A stretch of 64,000 nt of DNA from Syntrophotaleaceae bacterium (GCA_041390365.1 JAWKQB010000001.1:1-64000); one strand, 5' to 3'; positions 25,759 through 35,354 are shown, counted from the first letter of the stretch. Notes: generated from the sequence alone by a model not told the origin. Program-made: numbers and translations.

Positions 25759-26229
25759 TCACCTGCTCTCTGTTTTGTCAAAAGACATGCCTTTGTCCGC
25801 TAATTCCCGCTGAGCCTGAGATGTTTTTCCCAGATGCTCCAGATTCATTCCGCAAAGAACGTTGGCTGCCTTGGTGAACTGAATATCCTCGTAGACAACG
25901 ACCTGAATGTGGTTGCCCCAGGGGTCGAGAAAATCGAGACCCCGGCTCGGCAGGATTTCCGCTCCCAGTTTTTCCAGTTGGGCGCGCATTCCCTCCCGGC
26001 TGTCGACCACCAGTCCGAAGTGGCGATGCTCATCGGCCTTCTGCGTCCGCCCCTCGGCCAGGGCGAGGAATTGATCGCCCATGTCGAGAAAGGCCATCTT
26101 TTCGGACCGGCCCCGCAGCTCGAAATCAAATAAAGCTGCATAAAAGTCTAGAGCTCTTTCCAGGTCGTCCACTTCCAGGGCCACATGATTGATTCCTACC
26201 AGCCGGGCTTTGCCGTCGGGTTTTTTCAT
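25759..26229 (-). CDS. VOC-superfamily (glyoxalase-fold) protein
   Basis: A 156-residue protein with two beta-alpha-beta-beta-beta modules. It opens GINHVALEVDDLERALDFY and carries FLDMGDQFLALAE, HFGLVV and the closing FLDPWGNHIQVVVYED. His14, the HxGL His and the late Glu are candidate metal ligands. The superfamily includes glyoxalase I, dioxygenases and antibiotic-binding proteins, and the substrate is unknown. GGGAGC precedes ATG 26229. The last 25 residues extend past the fold. It is monocistronic. Confidence 0.85.
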   Translation of the reverse strand: MKKPDGKARLVGINHVALEVDDLERALDFYAALFDFELRGRSEKMAFLDMGDQFLALAEGRTQKADEHRHFGLVVDSREGMRAQLEKLGAEILPSRGLDFLDPWGNHIQVVVYEDIQFTKAANVLCGMNLEHLGKTSQAQRELADKGMSFDKTESR

Positions 26230-26435
26230 GATTGCTCCCTTTTGTTTTAGGCTTGGACTTTGTTCTATTTTATCCCCCTATTGTACGAAAGAAACCAGCC
26301 CTGCCGTTTCCTGTCTAAAATTCACCCCCCACCAAAAGCTAATGAAGACCTCACCTGCCAGAAACATTTTCGGGCGAAACATGCAACAGTCGACAATCAG
26401 GCCATTATCTCCTTGCTTCGAGTGCTTTTGGAATC

Positions 26436-27611
26436 GTGAAATCTCTCTTTTTTGCCGTCAATCGAAACCAATACCGGTACTTCCGTTTCCTGGCCGCACA
26501 TTTTCGGGGCGAAGCTTGCGCCGCCCATGCCGGCCGTTGCCTGTTGCCAGCCCTGCCGGCTCTCCGGCACCTGGATCTCGAGGATCTGCCGTCCATCATC
26601 GAGCGGAAAATGGCCGAATTGGCAGCCCGCAGACGCGCCCGTCGTTCTTGGAGCCGTTGCCTCTACCGGCATCTGTTCTGGTTTCTTGCGGCCATCAACT
26701 GGTTGCGCTACTGGCGGATCATCTCCCGATCGGGGGCCGCGGTGCTGGCTGTCTGGAACGGCTGTTTCTTCCGCCAGTCGATAGCCTGCGCCGTTGCTGA
26801 AAAGCTGGGGCTCACCTGCGTCTATTTCGAGAACGGTCTGCTTCCCGAAACGACCACTTTGGATTGCCGAGGGGTCAACTACGCCAATTCGGTTCCCAGG
26901 GAACCGGCTTTTTACGCCGCCCTCCCCGATGACGGGCACCTGCCGAAGTTGCTTGTGCCGCGCACCGCTCGAAGGCCGGACAGATTCGCCGCCTCCGAGA
27001 CGGTTCTTCCCTCCCGATATGTTTTCATTCCATTCCAGATCGACCACGACACACAGATCACCCTCTTTTCCCCCTGGGTCAGGGACATGGAGCACCTGTT
27101 TGCCCTTGTCACTGCGGCCTTTGCCGATGAGTCGGCCGGTTTCCACCTGGTCTTTCGGGAGCATCCCTCCTCCTGCAGAGAATATCCCGCAATCTGCCGG
27201 GCCATCGAGGGCAATCCGAAACTGCACCTGATGAATCACGTGGCGACCCAGACCCTGATCGAAAACGCTGCGGCGGTTATCGTCGTCAATTCCACGGTCG
27301 GAATCGAATCCCTGCTGCATGGGAAAAAGGTCATTGTGCTCGGTCAGGCTTTTTACGCTCTGGAGGGGATTGCCCGGCGTGCCGGAACCGTTGATGAATT
27401 GGCTGGCCTGATCCGCGGGATCGATGATTGGCAGGTCGACACGGCTCTGATCAACCGTTTTCTGTATTACCTCTATTATGACTATGCCATCCCCGGCAGT
27501 TGGAAAAACCCCGATGTTCAACACGCTGCGGCGGTTGAAGAAAGGCTAGGTTTCTGTCATGGGCAAAAAACCTGCGATTTTCATGGTCTCCACCCCCCTG
27601 CACCTGTATAA
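26436..27611 (+). CDS. Capsule polysaccharide KpsS/KpsC-like transferase
   Basis: A 391-residue protein resembling the capsule polysaccharide biosynthesis family that includes KpsS and KpsC (Kdo transferases starting the capsule linker). Seen: SLFFAVNRNQYRYFRFLA at the start, the YFENGLLPETTTLDCRGVN segment, FIPFQIDHDTQ, FREHPSS, and VVNSTVGIESLLHGKKVIVLGQAFY near the C-terminus. The start is GTG 26436 with only a weak GGAA upstream. The last 18 residues overlap the next gene by 53 bp. No capsule exporter genes are nearby. Confidence 0.8.
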   Translation: MKSLFFAVNRNQYRYFRFLAAHFRGEACAAHAGRCLLPALPALRHLDLEDLPSIIERKMAELAARRRARRSWSRCLYRHLFWFLAAINWLRYWRIISRSGAAVLAVWNGCFFRQSIACAVAEKLGLTCVYFENGLLPETTTLDCRGVNYANSVPREPAFYAALPDDGHLPKLLVPRTARRPDRFAASETVLPSRYVFIPFQIDHDTQITLFSPWVRDMEHLFALVTAAFADESAGFHLVFREHPSSCREYPAICRAIEGNPKLHLMNHVATQTLIENAAAVIVVNSTVGIESLLHGKKVIVLGQAFYALEGIARRAGTVDELAGLIRGIDDWQVDTALINRFLYYLYYDYAIPGSWKNPDVQHAAAVEERLGFCHGQKTCDFHGLHPPAPV

Positions 27612-28647
27612 CGCGCTCGCCATCGCCCTGAAACATCGCCACGACTGGCAGTCTCATCTGTGGTTCATCGATCAGAAGGATGAACGAAATCCCTATTTTC
27701 AGGTTCTCGAGGCATGGAAGGATCACCCCTTCGCTACCATCAATTACTTTGTTACCAACCTGCCCGCGACCATGGATAAAATCAGGGCGCGCAAAAAAGC
27801 CTTCCAAAGAATCGACAAGCTCGTGGCCGATATCCAGCCGCAGGAACTTCTTGTCGGCAATGACCGCCGGATCGAGTTCGTCTATGCCATGAACCACGCC
27901 TGCCGCCAAGGCGGACTTGAAGCCTACGGCTCGCTGATCGACGACGGTATCTATTCCTATATCGACCAGCGCAGCCGCTGGTTTCAGGATACGGCTGCGG
28001 AACGGCTGGTAAAAAAGATGGTTTACGGGACCTGGTACCAACGGACCCGGTCCATCGGCGGCAGTTCCCTCATCCAGGGGGCCTTTGTCGCCTTTCCGGA
28101 ATTCGCCAACAGCTACCTGCGCCGCCTCAAGATAGAGGGGATCGAGCTGGATCTGTACCGTTCTCCGGAGATCCGGACCTTTTCGGAAATGATGCTGGAG
28201 AGCGGCAATATCGATCGGCAGATGCTGCCCGCCTACGACCTGGTTCTGACCCTGCCTCACGAGTCGCTGCTGCGCCGTTTCCCCAGGTTTCAGAAAACGA
28301 TTCGGACGCTGGTGGAAAGCGTCCAGCGGGGCGGCAAGCGGGTCGGGATCAAGTATCATCCCCGGCAGAAGGAGGATGATCCCCTGCAGCTCGTATCGGA
28401 CAGGGAACAGCTCATTCCTCGCACCGTCGCCTTTGAAATCCTCCTGCCCCTGTTGGACAGACCCCTTATCCTGGGCGATGTTTCGACAGTCCTGCTGACC
28501 GCCCGCTGGCTCCGCCCGGATCTGAATGTGGTCGCCCTGCAGAACGAGCGGGATGCCCGGCAGCGGAAAATGTCCCGTATACTGACCCACCTGGGGGTGA
28601 AAATTACCGGGGATTTCGAAGAGATTCTCTCTTTTCTCCCGGCCTGA
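27559..28647 (+). CDS. GT-B glycosyltransferase, polysialyltransferase/GT52-like
   Basis: A 362-residue protein. The N-terminus AIFMVSTPLHLYNALAIA and the C-terminal KYHPRQKEDDP and LILGDVSTVLLTARWL segments recall the sialyltransferase/polysialyltransferase-like families (GT52, GT38-type). Sugar and linkage cannot be deduced. No export signal or membrane helix is present, so it would act at the cytoplasmic membrane face. It overlaps the KpsS-like gene by 53 bp and is followed by a third glycosyltransferase after 11 bp, forming one operon. Confidence 0.65.
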   Translation: MGKKPAIFMVSTPLHLYNALAIALKHRHDWQSHLWFIDQKDERNPYFQVLEAWKDHPFATINYFVTNLPATMDKIRARKKAFQRIDKLVADIQPQELLVGNDRRIEFVYAMNHACRQGGLEAYGSLIDDGIYSYIDQRSRWFQDTAAERLVKKMVYGTWYQRTRSIGGSSLIQGAFVAFPEFANSYLRRLKIEGIELDLYRSPEIRTFSEMMLESGNIDRQMLPAYDLVLTLPHESLLRRFPRFQKTIRTLVESVQRGGKRVGIKYHPRQKEDDPLQLVSDREQLIPRTVAFEILLPLLDRPLILGDVSTVLLTARWLRPDLNVVALQNERDARQRKMSRILTHLGVKITGDFEEILSFLPA

Positions 28648-28658
28648 AAGGAGTTTTT

Positions 28659-29624
28659 GTGTTCGGCAAACTTTGGGCCTATTGGCGCCACGCTTTTGAT
28701 CCCTCCCGCTTCCGGGTCGTCATGACCCTTCTGGTCCGGAACGAGGCCGACATCATCGAGGCCAACATCCGGGCCCATGCAGCCCTGGGCGTCGACGGGT
28801 TTGTCGTTATGAACCATCTTTCCAATGACGGTACGCGGGAGATCCTGACCTCGCTGGCCGGGGAATTCGACTTGCAGGTCATCGACCAGCTCGATCCTGC
28901 CTACAAGCAGAGCCGGTGGATGACGGAGCTGGCCTGTTTTGCCCGCGACCGGATGGGGGCCGATTGGGTCATCTGCAACGATGCCGACGAATTCTGGCTG
29001 CCTTGCCGGGGAGAAAGTCTGAAGGAGCTGATCGCCTTCAAGGGGGTCTGTTTGACCTGCCGGCGCTTCAACATGCTTTTGCAGCGCAATGCCCTGCAGC
29101 GGGGGTATCAGTTCCACGACAGCCGGCTGCGGGTTAACAATCCCGTTTTTTACGGAAACGAAAGCATGGTCAGGGACGAGGTAACCGTCGTGCTGTCCAG
29201 AATTGCCCCGAAGGTGATCGTCAATCCCCACGGTCTGGTCAAGATCAAGGGCGGCAATCACCGGGCCCTGCACGGGATGAACTGGCTGGATTACAACAGA
29301 CCCTACGACCGCATTGAAAAGTTCGAGGATATTCGGGTCTTTCACTATCCGATGAGGGGGTTCGAACACTTCGAGCGCAACGTCCGCCGCCGCAGCCTGC
29401 TGCTGTCCGACGATTCCCATGTGCGGATGGGAAACCATTACCGCCGCTGGGCGGAAATGCATCGCCTGGGCCGGCTCGAAGAGGAATACGGGCGTTTTCT
29501 CCTCGGGGATGAAGATCTGCGGGTGCTGAAGAAGTTCGGCGTGGTGACGGAAGATGATTTTCCCGGAAGGACGATCAAAAAGGCTTTGGGTGAAGAGGCT
29601 GTTGCGGAGAGAAAGACCGCCTGA
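28659..29624 (+). CDS. Family 2-type glycosyltransferase
   Basis: A 321-residue protein. TLLVRNEADIIEANI-HAALGVDGFVVMNHLSNDGT and the metal-binding DADEFW motif (in WVICNDADEFWLP) fit the Glyco_tranf_2_4 / GT92-like GT-A group. HYPMRGFEHFERNV in the C-terminal half is also typical. The start is GTG 28659 with AAAGGAG 6 nt upstream. It is the last of three glycosyltransferase genes, and a short AAAG/CTTT hairpin with T's lies about 55 bp downstream. Confidence 0.8.
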   Translation: MFGKLWAYWRHAFDPSRFRVVMTLLVRNEADIIEANIRAHAALGVDGFVVMNHLSNDGTREILTSLAGEFDLQVIDQLDPAYKQSRWMTELACFARDRMGADWVICNDADEFWLPCRGESLKELIAFKGVCLTCRRFNMLLQRNALQRGYQFHDSRLRVNNPVFYGNESMVRDEVTVVLSRIAPKVIVNPHGLVKIKGGNHRALHGMNWLDYNRPYDRIEKFEDIRVFHYPMRGFEHFERNVRRRSLLLSDDSHVRMGNHYRRWAEMHRLGRLEEEYGRFLLGDEDLRVLKKFGVVTEDDFPGRTIKKALGEEAVAERKTA

Positions 29625-29779
29625 CGGCGAACGGCTGGCGCAGGGCAGGGGGCGAAGGAAGAGCCGATCGGAGAGTCGAAAGCGGCTTTCTTTTAAACTG
29701 CGTGGCTGGGGGATCAATATTTTGGTGAGGTTTTGGTAATTTTCGGGGGAGGGGAGGTTGCGGCGTCGTTCGGCAAAAT

Positions 29780-29807
29780 GCTGCGCCCCGGCGAGCCGGG
29801 GCGCAGC
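29780..29807 (-). terminator. GC-rich terminator of amt
   Basis: A 12-bp perfect stem (GCTGCGCCCCGG / CCGGGGCGCAGC) with a CGAG loop, 52 bp past the amt stop. On the minus strand it is followed by a short T-rich stretch (CATTTTGCC). Confidence 0.8.
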
Positions 29808-29859
29808 GGTGATGTACCTTAGATGGGTAGGGATTCGCAGCTATGTCCTGCCTGATTAA

Positions 29860-31158
29860 TCAAGGATTCTTGTATCCGGGTATTGGCTTACCATCAAAGC
29901 TCTGCAGGTTTTTTTCAGCAGCCTGACCTGGAGGTGCAAAAGATTTGCGGACCAGTTCCTCCGGATAGGCGTGGATGTTGTGAATGGACAAGTCGGGACC
30001 GACGAATTCAGCATCGGCCGACATTCGGAAACCGACAATCTTATTGATCAGGAAGTAAATCGCGGTGCCGGTGACCAGGGCATAGCCGACGGCCAGAAGG
30101 CTGCCGGCCAACTGCGCGGCAAAGGAAATGCCGCCCATGCCGCCAAAGACGGGGATTCCGAAAATGCCCGCCGAAATACCTCCCCAGGTGCCGATCATCC
30201 CGTGCAGCGGCCAGACGCCGAGCACGTCGTCGATGCGGAGTTTCTCCTGTTCCCACTGGAATCCGTAGACGAAAATCAGGGCGCCCATGCCGCCCATGAA
30301 AAAGGCCGCCAGGGGGTGGACAAGGTCGGAACCGGCGCAGATGGCGATCAGGCCGGCCAGGGCGCCGTTGTGAAGGAACCCCGGGTCGTTGCGGCTGGCG
30401 ATCAGGGCGAAGAGCACCCCGCCCACCATGGCCATCAGGGAATTGACCGCCACCAGACCGGAAATGCCGGTCAGCGACTGGGCACTCATGACATTGAAGC
30501 CGAACCAACCCACCGCCAGGATCCAGCTTCCCAGGGCCAGGAAAGGGATGTTGCTGATGGGAATGGGCTGGCTTCTTCCGTGTTCATAACGGCCCTTGCG
30601 GGAGCCGAGAATCATGACGGCCGGCAAGGCCAGCCAGCCGCCCATGGAGTGGACTACCACACTGCCGGCGAAATCGTGAAAAGGCGCTCCACAGTAATTT
30701 TCGAACAGTCCCTGAAGAAATCCACTGTTGCGACCCCAGATGAAGGATTCGAACAGGGGATAGGTTATGGCCACGAAGATCGCCCCTGCCAGGACCTGAG
30801 GCCAGAAGCGGGCCCGTTCGGCGATACCGCCGGAAATGATTGCCGGGATGCAGGCGGCGAAGCAGAGCAGGAAGAAGAATCGAACCAGTTCGTACCCCTG
30901 CGTGCCGCCCAGCAGGTCGCCGGCGGGATGCAGGAAGTGGCTGCCGTAGGCGAGAGGATACCCGATGAGAAAATAGCAGACCGTAGATACCGACCAGTCG
31001 GTGAGAATCTTGGTGAAGGCATTGACCTGACTCTTGCGGGTGACCGTGCCGACTTCCAGAAAGGCGAAGCCGGCATGCATGGCAAAGACCATGACCGCCC
31101 CGAGCATCAGAAACAGGACATCCCCGCTGTTGAAAAGGTTTTGAATATTGGTTTCCAT
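29860..31158 (-). CDS. amt: Ammonium transporter Amt
   Basis: A 432-residue channel protein with eleven predicted helices. Amt landmarks are visible: the CG-like AP-FHDFAGSVVVHSMGGW segment with the first pore His, VWPLHGMIGTWGG with the second, the DDVLGV loop and GGMGALIFVYGF. A cytoplasmic tail of about 45 residues follows. ATG 31158 is chosen although GGAGG lies 10 nt away; a frame extension to 31239 has no membrane logic. No glnK gene is adjacent, which is unusual. The upstream TTGGCATGCGGCTTGAAA (31223-31240, minus strand) only loosely resembles a sigma-54 promoter. Confidence 0.94.
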   Translation of the reverse strand: METNIQNLFNSGDVLFLMLGAVMVFAMHAGFAFLEVGTVTRKSQVNAFTKILTDWSVSTVCYFLIGYPLAYGSHFLHPAGDLLGGTQGYELVRFFFLLCFAACIPAIISGGIAERARFWPQVLAGAIFVAITYPLFESFIWGRNSGFLQGLFENYCGAPFHDFAGSVVVHSMGGWLALPAVMILGSRKGRYEHGRSQPIPISNIPFLALGSWILAVGWFGFNVMSAQSLTGISGLVAVNSLMAMVGGVLFALIASRNDPGFLHNGALAGLIAICAGSDLVHPLAAFFMGGMGALIFVYGFQWEQEKLRIDDVLGVWPLHGMIGTWGGISAGIFGIPVFGGMGGISFAAQLAGSLLAVGYALVTGTAIYFLINKIVGFRMSADAEFVGPDLSIHNIHAYPEELVRKSFAPPGQAAEKNLQSFDGKPIPGYKNP

Positions 31159-31558
31159 AACCACAAATCCTCCTTGGACCGGCTTGACGGCGTCATTGCC
31201 GTAAAATAAAGCAAGAGATCGTTTCAAGCCGCATGCCAAGGAGCAAAATTGTTTAAAAACAGGCAGATAGAAAAAATGGAGTAGTATTTGAGCAGGGATT
31301 TGCCCAAAAGTTAACCAATGGGGCGCCTATGTTTTATACATTCGCGGAAAAAGGCTGAGCTGGCAGAAAAAGTCCCGATCTTTCGATGAGTTGTCAGGAT
31401 TCTGTCGTCTGTGATTTTCAAATTTGCAGGCCCGAATTATTGCCAGGGCAGCGGAAACCGGGATTTGATGGCGTAAATTTCAGCAGAGAGGCTGCTTAAC
31501 GCGCAGGCTTGATTGAGAGTTGAGCCGGGGGGATTGCCTAAAGAATGGACGTGCTGGG
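31159..31558. other. Intergenic region upstream of amt
   Basis: These 400 bp lie between the amt start and the frdB terminator. Apart from the weak sigma-54-like site near 31223-31240 I see no gene, RNA or repeat. The region should hold the amt promoter. Confidence 0.4.
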
Positions 31559-31600
31559 TCCGGTCGGAGGGTCGAAGATAGTCCGACCCGTCCGACCGGA
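31559..31600 (-). terminator. Long hairpin terminator of the frd operon
   Basis: TCCGGTCGGA GGGTCG pairs with CGACCC and TCCGACCGGA around a 9-nt loop, with one bulged G at 31590. It lies 7 bp past the frdB stop. Confidence 0.75.
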
Positions 31601-31607
31601 TGTACAC

Positions 31608-32366
31608 CTATTTTTTGTCTTTACGGACCTGCGGCAAGGCTTTGATCATCTCCCGGTTGAGCATGGCGATGAACTTGACGCTGATCCCTTTGGGACAGGC
31701 TGCTTCGCACTCGTAATGATTACTGCAGTTGCCGAAACCCTCCTTGAGCATGGCGTCGGTCATGGCGCACACCCGCTGTGCGGCCTCCGGGCGGCCTTGG
31801 GGCAGCTTGGCCAGGTGGGCGACTTTCGAAGCAACGAACAACATCGCCGAGCCGTTGGGGCAGGCCGCGATGCAGGCGCCGCAGCCGATGCAGGCGGCCG
31901 CATCCATGGCCGTTTCCACATCAGCCTTTGGGATCAGGATGGTATTGCCGTCGGGGACGCCGCCAGTGCTCACCGAGATATAGCCTCCGGCCTCCATGAC
32001 CCTCTGCATGGCGGAGCGGTCGACCACAAGATCCTTGATCACGGGAAAGGCCTTGGCCCGCCACGGCTCGATATAGATTTCGTCTCCGTCCTTGAACTGC
32101 CGCATGTGCAGCTGGCAGACGGTGGTCAACTGCTGCGGTCCGTGGGCCTGACCGTTGATGACCTGGGAACAGGTGCCGCAGATCCCTTCCCGGCAGTCGT
32201 GATCGAAGGCGATCGGTTCCCGGCCTTCCTTGATCAGTCCTTCGTTGACCACGTCCAGCATTTCGAGAAAGGACATGTCGGGACTGATATCCCTTGCTTC
32301 CAGCTGCTCCAGCCGGCCCTTGTCCCGGGGGCCTTTCTGGCGCCAGACATAGAGTGTCAGATTCAT
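31608..32366 (-). CDS. frdB: Fumarate reductase/succinate dehydrogenase iron-sulfur subunit
   Basis: A 252-residue electron-transfer subunit. The [2Fe-2S] cysteines are C58, C63, C66 and C84 (CREGICGTC...C). The [4Fe-4S] motif is CIGCGACIAACP, and the [3Fe-4S] residues lie in NCSNHYECEAACPKG. Together these carry electrons between the flavin subunit and membrane haem/quinone. The start shares its first base with the frdA stop, so the two are translationally coupled. The operon order C-A-B and single cytochrome subunit match the type used in Geobacter relatives as a bifunctional fumarate reductase/succinate dehydrogenase. Confidence 0.95.
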   Translation of the reverse strand: MNLTLYVWRQKGPRDKGRLEQLEARDISPDMSFLEMLDVVNEGLIKEGREPIAFDHDCREGICGTCSQVINGQAHGPQQLTTVCQLHMRQFKDGDEIYIEPWRAKAFPVIKDLVVDRSAMQRVMEAGGYISVSTGGVPDGNTILIPKADVETAMDAAACIGCGACIAACPNGSAMLFVASKVAHLAKLPQGRPEAAQRVCAMTDAMLKEGFGNCSNHYECEAACPKGISVKFIAMLNREMIKALPQVRKDKK

Positions 32367-34276
32367 TACTTGTAGCTCCTTACGGCCAGTTCGATATGTT
32401 CAAAGGTCAAAGGTTCCTTGTGGAGCTCGGGAGTTTTGTCCGCCCCCTGGTATTCCCAGGCGGCGACATAGGAGAAATTGGCGTCATCCCGCACCGCTTC
32501 GCCGTCGGGACTCTGGTGTTCCACCCGGAAGTGTCCGCCGCAGGACTCCTCGCGATGCAGGGCATCCCGGGCCATCAGTTCGGCAAATTCGAGGAAGTCC
32601 GCCACCCGGCCGGCTTTTTCCAGCTCCTGGTTGAAATCCCGACCGGAGCCGGGGACCAGAAGGTTGTTCCAGAATTCATCGCGCAGGGCTGGAATCTGCT
32701 CCAGCGCTGTTTTCAGCCCGCCTTCGCTGCGGGCCATGCCCACATTCTCCCACAGGATATGGCCGAGCTCGCGGTGGAATTCGTTGGCCGTTTTGCGGCC
32801 TTTGATGCCCAACAGGCGTTCGGTTGCGGCTTCGGTCTGCTCGAGAGACTGGCGGAATTCCGGATCGCCGGCTCCTACCTGGCCGGGAGCGACCCGGGCC
32901 AAATAGTCGCTGATGGTGTATGGGATGATGAAATATCCGTCCGCCAGCCCCTGCATCAGGGCGCTGGCCCCCAGCCGGTTGGCGCCATGATCGGAAAAGT
33001 TGGCCTCGCCGAGCACGAACAGCCCGGGCAGATTGCTCTGCAGGTTATAGTCGACCCACAGACCGCCCATCGCGTAATGCGGAGCGGGATAGATCCGCAT
33101 CGGCTGCCGGTAGGCATCTTCCCCGGTGATCCTCTGGTACATGTCGAACAGGTTGCCGTAGCGGGACTGGATATTTTCAACACCGAGGCGATCTATGGCT
33201 TCGGCAAAGTCCAGATAGACGCCCCGACCGCTGCCCACGCCGTGGCCGGCATCGCAGACCTCCTTGGCCGCCCTGGAAGCGATGTCGCGGGGTGCTAGAT
33301 TGCCGAAGCTGGGGTATTTTCGTTCCAGGTAGTAATCCCGCTCGTCTTCGGGGATGTTCGAGGGGGGACGTTTGTCCCCTTTTTTCTTCGGCGCCCAGAT
33401 GCGGCCGTCGTTGCGCAGAGATTCGCTCATCAGCGTCAGCTTCGACTGGTGATCGCCGGTCACCGGAATGCAGGTCGGATGGATCTGGGTGTAGCAGGGG
33501 TTGGCGAAGAAGGCGCCTCTTTTGTGAGCCCGCCAGGCGGCGGTGACGCTGCTCCCCATGGCGTTGGTCGAAAGGTAGAAGACATTGACGTAACCGCCGC
33601 TGGCCAGCACCACTGCGTCGGCAGCATGACAGGTGATTTCACCGCTGATCAGGCCCCGGACGGTAATCCCCTTGGCCTTTCCGTCCACCACCACGAGGTC
33701 GAGCATTTCCGTGCGCGGATAGACGCGGATCTTGCCCGCCTGGACCTGTCGGCAGAAGGCCTGATAGGCGCCCAGCAGAAGCTGCTGGCCGGTCTGGCCG
33801 CGGGCGAAAAAGGTGCGGGCGACCTGGGCGCCGCCGAAGGAGCGGTTTTCGAGGTAGCCGGCGTAATCCCGGGCAAAAGGCACCCCCTGGGCAACGCACT
33901 GGTCGATGATCTGGTTGCTGATTTGGGCCAGACGGTAGACATTGGCCTCCCGGGCCCTGAAATCGCCCCCCTTGATGGTGTCGTAAAAGAGCCTGTAGAT
34001 GCTGTCGCCATCGTTCTGGTAGTTCTTGGCCGCGTTGATCCCCCCCTGGGCGGCAATGCTGTGCGCTCGCCGGGGACTGTCCTGATAGCAGAAGGCATCG
34101 ACATTGTAACCGAGTTCGGCCAGGGTGGCGGCCGCCGAAGCTCCGGCCAGGCCGGTTCCGACGACGATAACGGTGTATTTGCGCTTGTTGGCCGGGTTGA
34201 CCAGCTTCAGGTCGTGGAGGTGATTGTCCCACTTGTCCGCAAGGGGGCCCTTGGGGCATTTTCCGTCTAGTATCAC
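32366..34276 (-). CDS. frdA: Fumarate reductase/succinate dehydrogenase flavoprotein subunit
   Basis: A 636-residue catalytic subunit. The FAD-binding motif VVGTGLAGASAAA spans about 39-51, and H72 in RRAHSIAAQGG is the likely covalent FAD attachment site. FVNPCYTQIHPTCIP-type, GGLWVDYN-L and GEANFSDHGANRLGASAL segments form the active site and FAD-contact regions. The C-terminal helical domain with ESCGGHFRVEHQ is complete. It catalyses interconversion of succinate and fumarate at the cytoplasmic membrane. It starts 10 bp after the cytochrome b gene. Confidence 0.96.
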   Translation of the reverse strand: MILDGKCPKGPLADKWDNHLHDLKLVNPANKRKYTVIVVGTGLAGASAAATLAELGYNVDAFCYQDSPRRAHSIAAQGGINAAKNYQNDGDSIYRLFYDTIKGGDFRAREANVYRLAQISNQIIDQCVAQGVPFARDYAGYLENRSFGGAQVARTFFARGQTGQQLLLGAYQAFCRQVQAGKIRVYPRTEMLDLVVVDGKAKGITVRGLISGEITCHAADAVVLASGGYVNVFYLSTNAMGSSVTAAWRAHKRGAFFANPCYTQIHPTCIPVTGDHQSKLTLMSESLRNDGRIWAPKKKGDKRPPSNIPEDERDYYLERKYPSFGNLAPRDIASRAAKEVCDAGHGVGSGRGVYLDFAEAIDRLGVENIQSRYGNLFDMYQRITGEDAYRQPMRIYPAPHYAMGGLWVDYNLQSNLPGLFVLGEANFSDHGANRLGASALMQGLADGYFIIPYTISDYLARVAPGQVGAGDPEFRQSLEQTEAATERLLGIKGRKTANEFHRELGHILWENVGMARSEGGLKTALEQIPALRDEFWNNLLVPGSGRDFNQELEKAGRVADFLEFAELMARDALHREESCGGHFRVEHQSPDGEAVRDDANFSYVAAWEYQGADKTPELHKEPLTFEHIELAVRSYK

Positions 34277-34286
34277 GATGAACTCC

Positions 34287-34964
34287 CTAAATGGTCACGA
34301 TGCCGATATAGATGAGAACCGGGATGGCGCTGAATCCGAGAGCCAGGATCAGGGCGGTGGCGAGGCCGACGCCGCTCAAAACCGGCAGGGAGCGGTCGTC
34401 GTTGGCTCCCAAAGTCTGGAAAGTGCTTCCGATACCGTGCTTGAGATGAAGCCAGAGGGCGGCCATGCCGACCAGGTAAATTATGGTCACGGTCAACTGG
34501 CGAAAGCTCAGCACCACCATGCGGAGAACATCGGCGCGGCCGGCCGGATCGACGAAGTGGCTGATCTCCGGGTGGGTGAAGCGGAAGGTGAAATGGAGCA
34601 GGTGGTAGACGATGAAGGCGGCCAGGGCCAATCCGGACCAGATCATGGTTCTTCCGGCAAAGGTGGTGCGGCGGGGCTGTCTCTTGGCATAGGCCGTCGG
34701 TTTCGCGGCACGATTTTCCAGGGTCAGCCAGATGCCGAGCCAGACATGCACGGCAAACACGGCCAGCAGGCCGGCGCGGAACAACCACAGCAGGGGGCCG
34801 AGACTGCGAAGGTGGACGGCGTAGGCATTGATTCCCTCCTCCCCATAGTAGATGGTGAGGTTGCCGAGAAGATGGGCTATAACGAAGCCGACCAGCAGCA
34901 GCCCGGTGACTGCCACCAGGAGCTTCCGGCCCACGGAACCGCGAATCAGTCGCATCACTTGCAT
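34287..34964 (-). CDS. frdC: Fumarate reductase/succinate dehydrogenase cytochrome b subunit
   Basis: A 225-residue membrane subunit with five hydrophobic segments. Histidines within helices (IAHLLGN, FAVHVWLG, IVYHLLHF, LWLHLKHG) are the candidate axial ligands for two b haems, as in the Wolinella/Bacillus type B enzymes with a single diheme anchor. It anchors FrdAB and reacts with menaquinone. ATG 34964 is preceded by an AAGGGATGAA region. It is first gene of the operon. Confidence 0.93.
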   Translation of the reverse strand: MQVMRLIRGSVGRKLLVAVTGLLLVGFVIAHLLGNLTIYYGEEGINAYAVHLRSLGPLLWLFRAGLLAVFAVHVWLGIWLTLENRAAKPTAYAKRQPRRTTFAGRTMIWSGLALAAFIVYHLLHFTFRFTHPEISHFVDPAGRADVLRMVVLSFRQLTVTIIYLVGMAALWLHLKHGIGSTFQTLGANDDRSLPVLSGVGLATALILALGFSAIPVLIYIGIVTI

Positions 34965-35354
34965 ATCATTTCATCCCTTGCTTTTTCGGCGTTGTCTTAG
35001 AAGGTGAAATCGGAAAATACCCTGAAGAATCGGGATTGGCAAGACGCCGTATACTAAACGGATTATAGCGGAATTGCAAAAAAAAACTGCCTGACGCTTA
35101 TGCCGTGTTTTCTTTGAAACAGAGAGAAAATTCTTTTCCGCCAAAGAATTGCCTGCCCCCTGCGGGCCGGCTGCAGGTCTGCTGGGGTTGAAAAGAAGGT
35201 TCCTTTTTGGGGAAAATGTGCTAATATTTCGCGCTTGATCGGAAGGGCCTGGGTTGCTCCTTTTTTTCTCCTGACAGGCTGCTTGCCGACCCGCTTTCTG
35301 TTAATGTATTAAGATGCAGAACTATCGAAACGCAGACGGAAAAACGGTGATCCT
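34965..35354. other. Divergent intergenic region, frdC / mlaE
   Basis: This 390-bp gap carries the promoters of two large operons. One candidate is listed separately at 35219-35227. I see no gene and no recognisable RNA element, and several A/T-rich stretches. Confidence 0.5.
35219..35227 (+). promoter_or_regulatory. Possible extended -10 promoter of the mla operon
   Basis: TG-C-TAATAT forms an extended -10 element about 125 bp before mlaE. No -35 at 17 nt is convincing, as expected for extended -10 promoters. Confidence 0.35.

Noticed and set aside
27559..27611. Frameshift joining the first two glycosyltransferase genes
   Set aside because: The two proteins belong to different families, each with its own start and a complete domain; a 53-bp overlap is tolerable.
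31223..31240. Sigma-54 promoter upstream of amt
   Set aside because: TTGGCATGCGGCTTGA keeps the GG of the -24 element but not the GC at -12, so it cannot be called.
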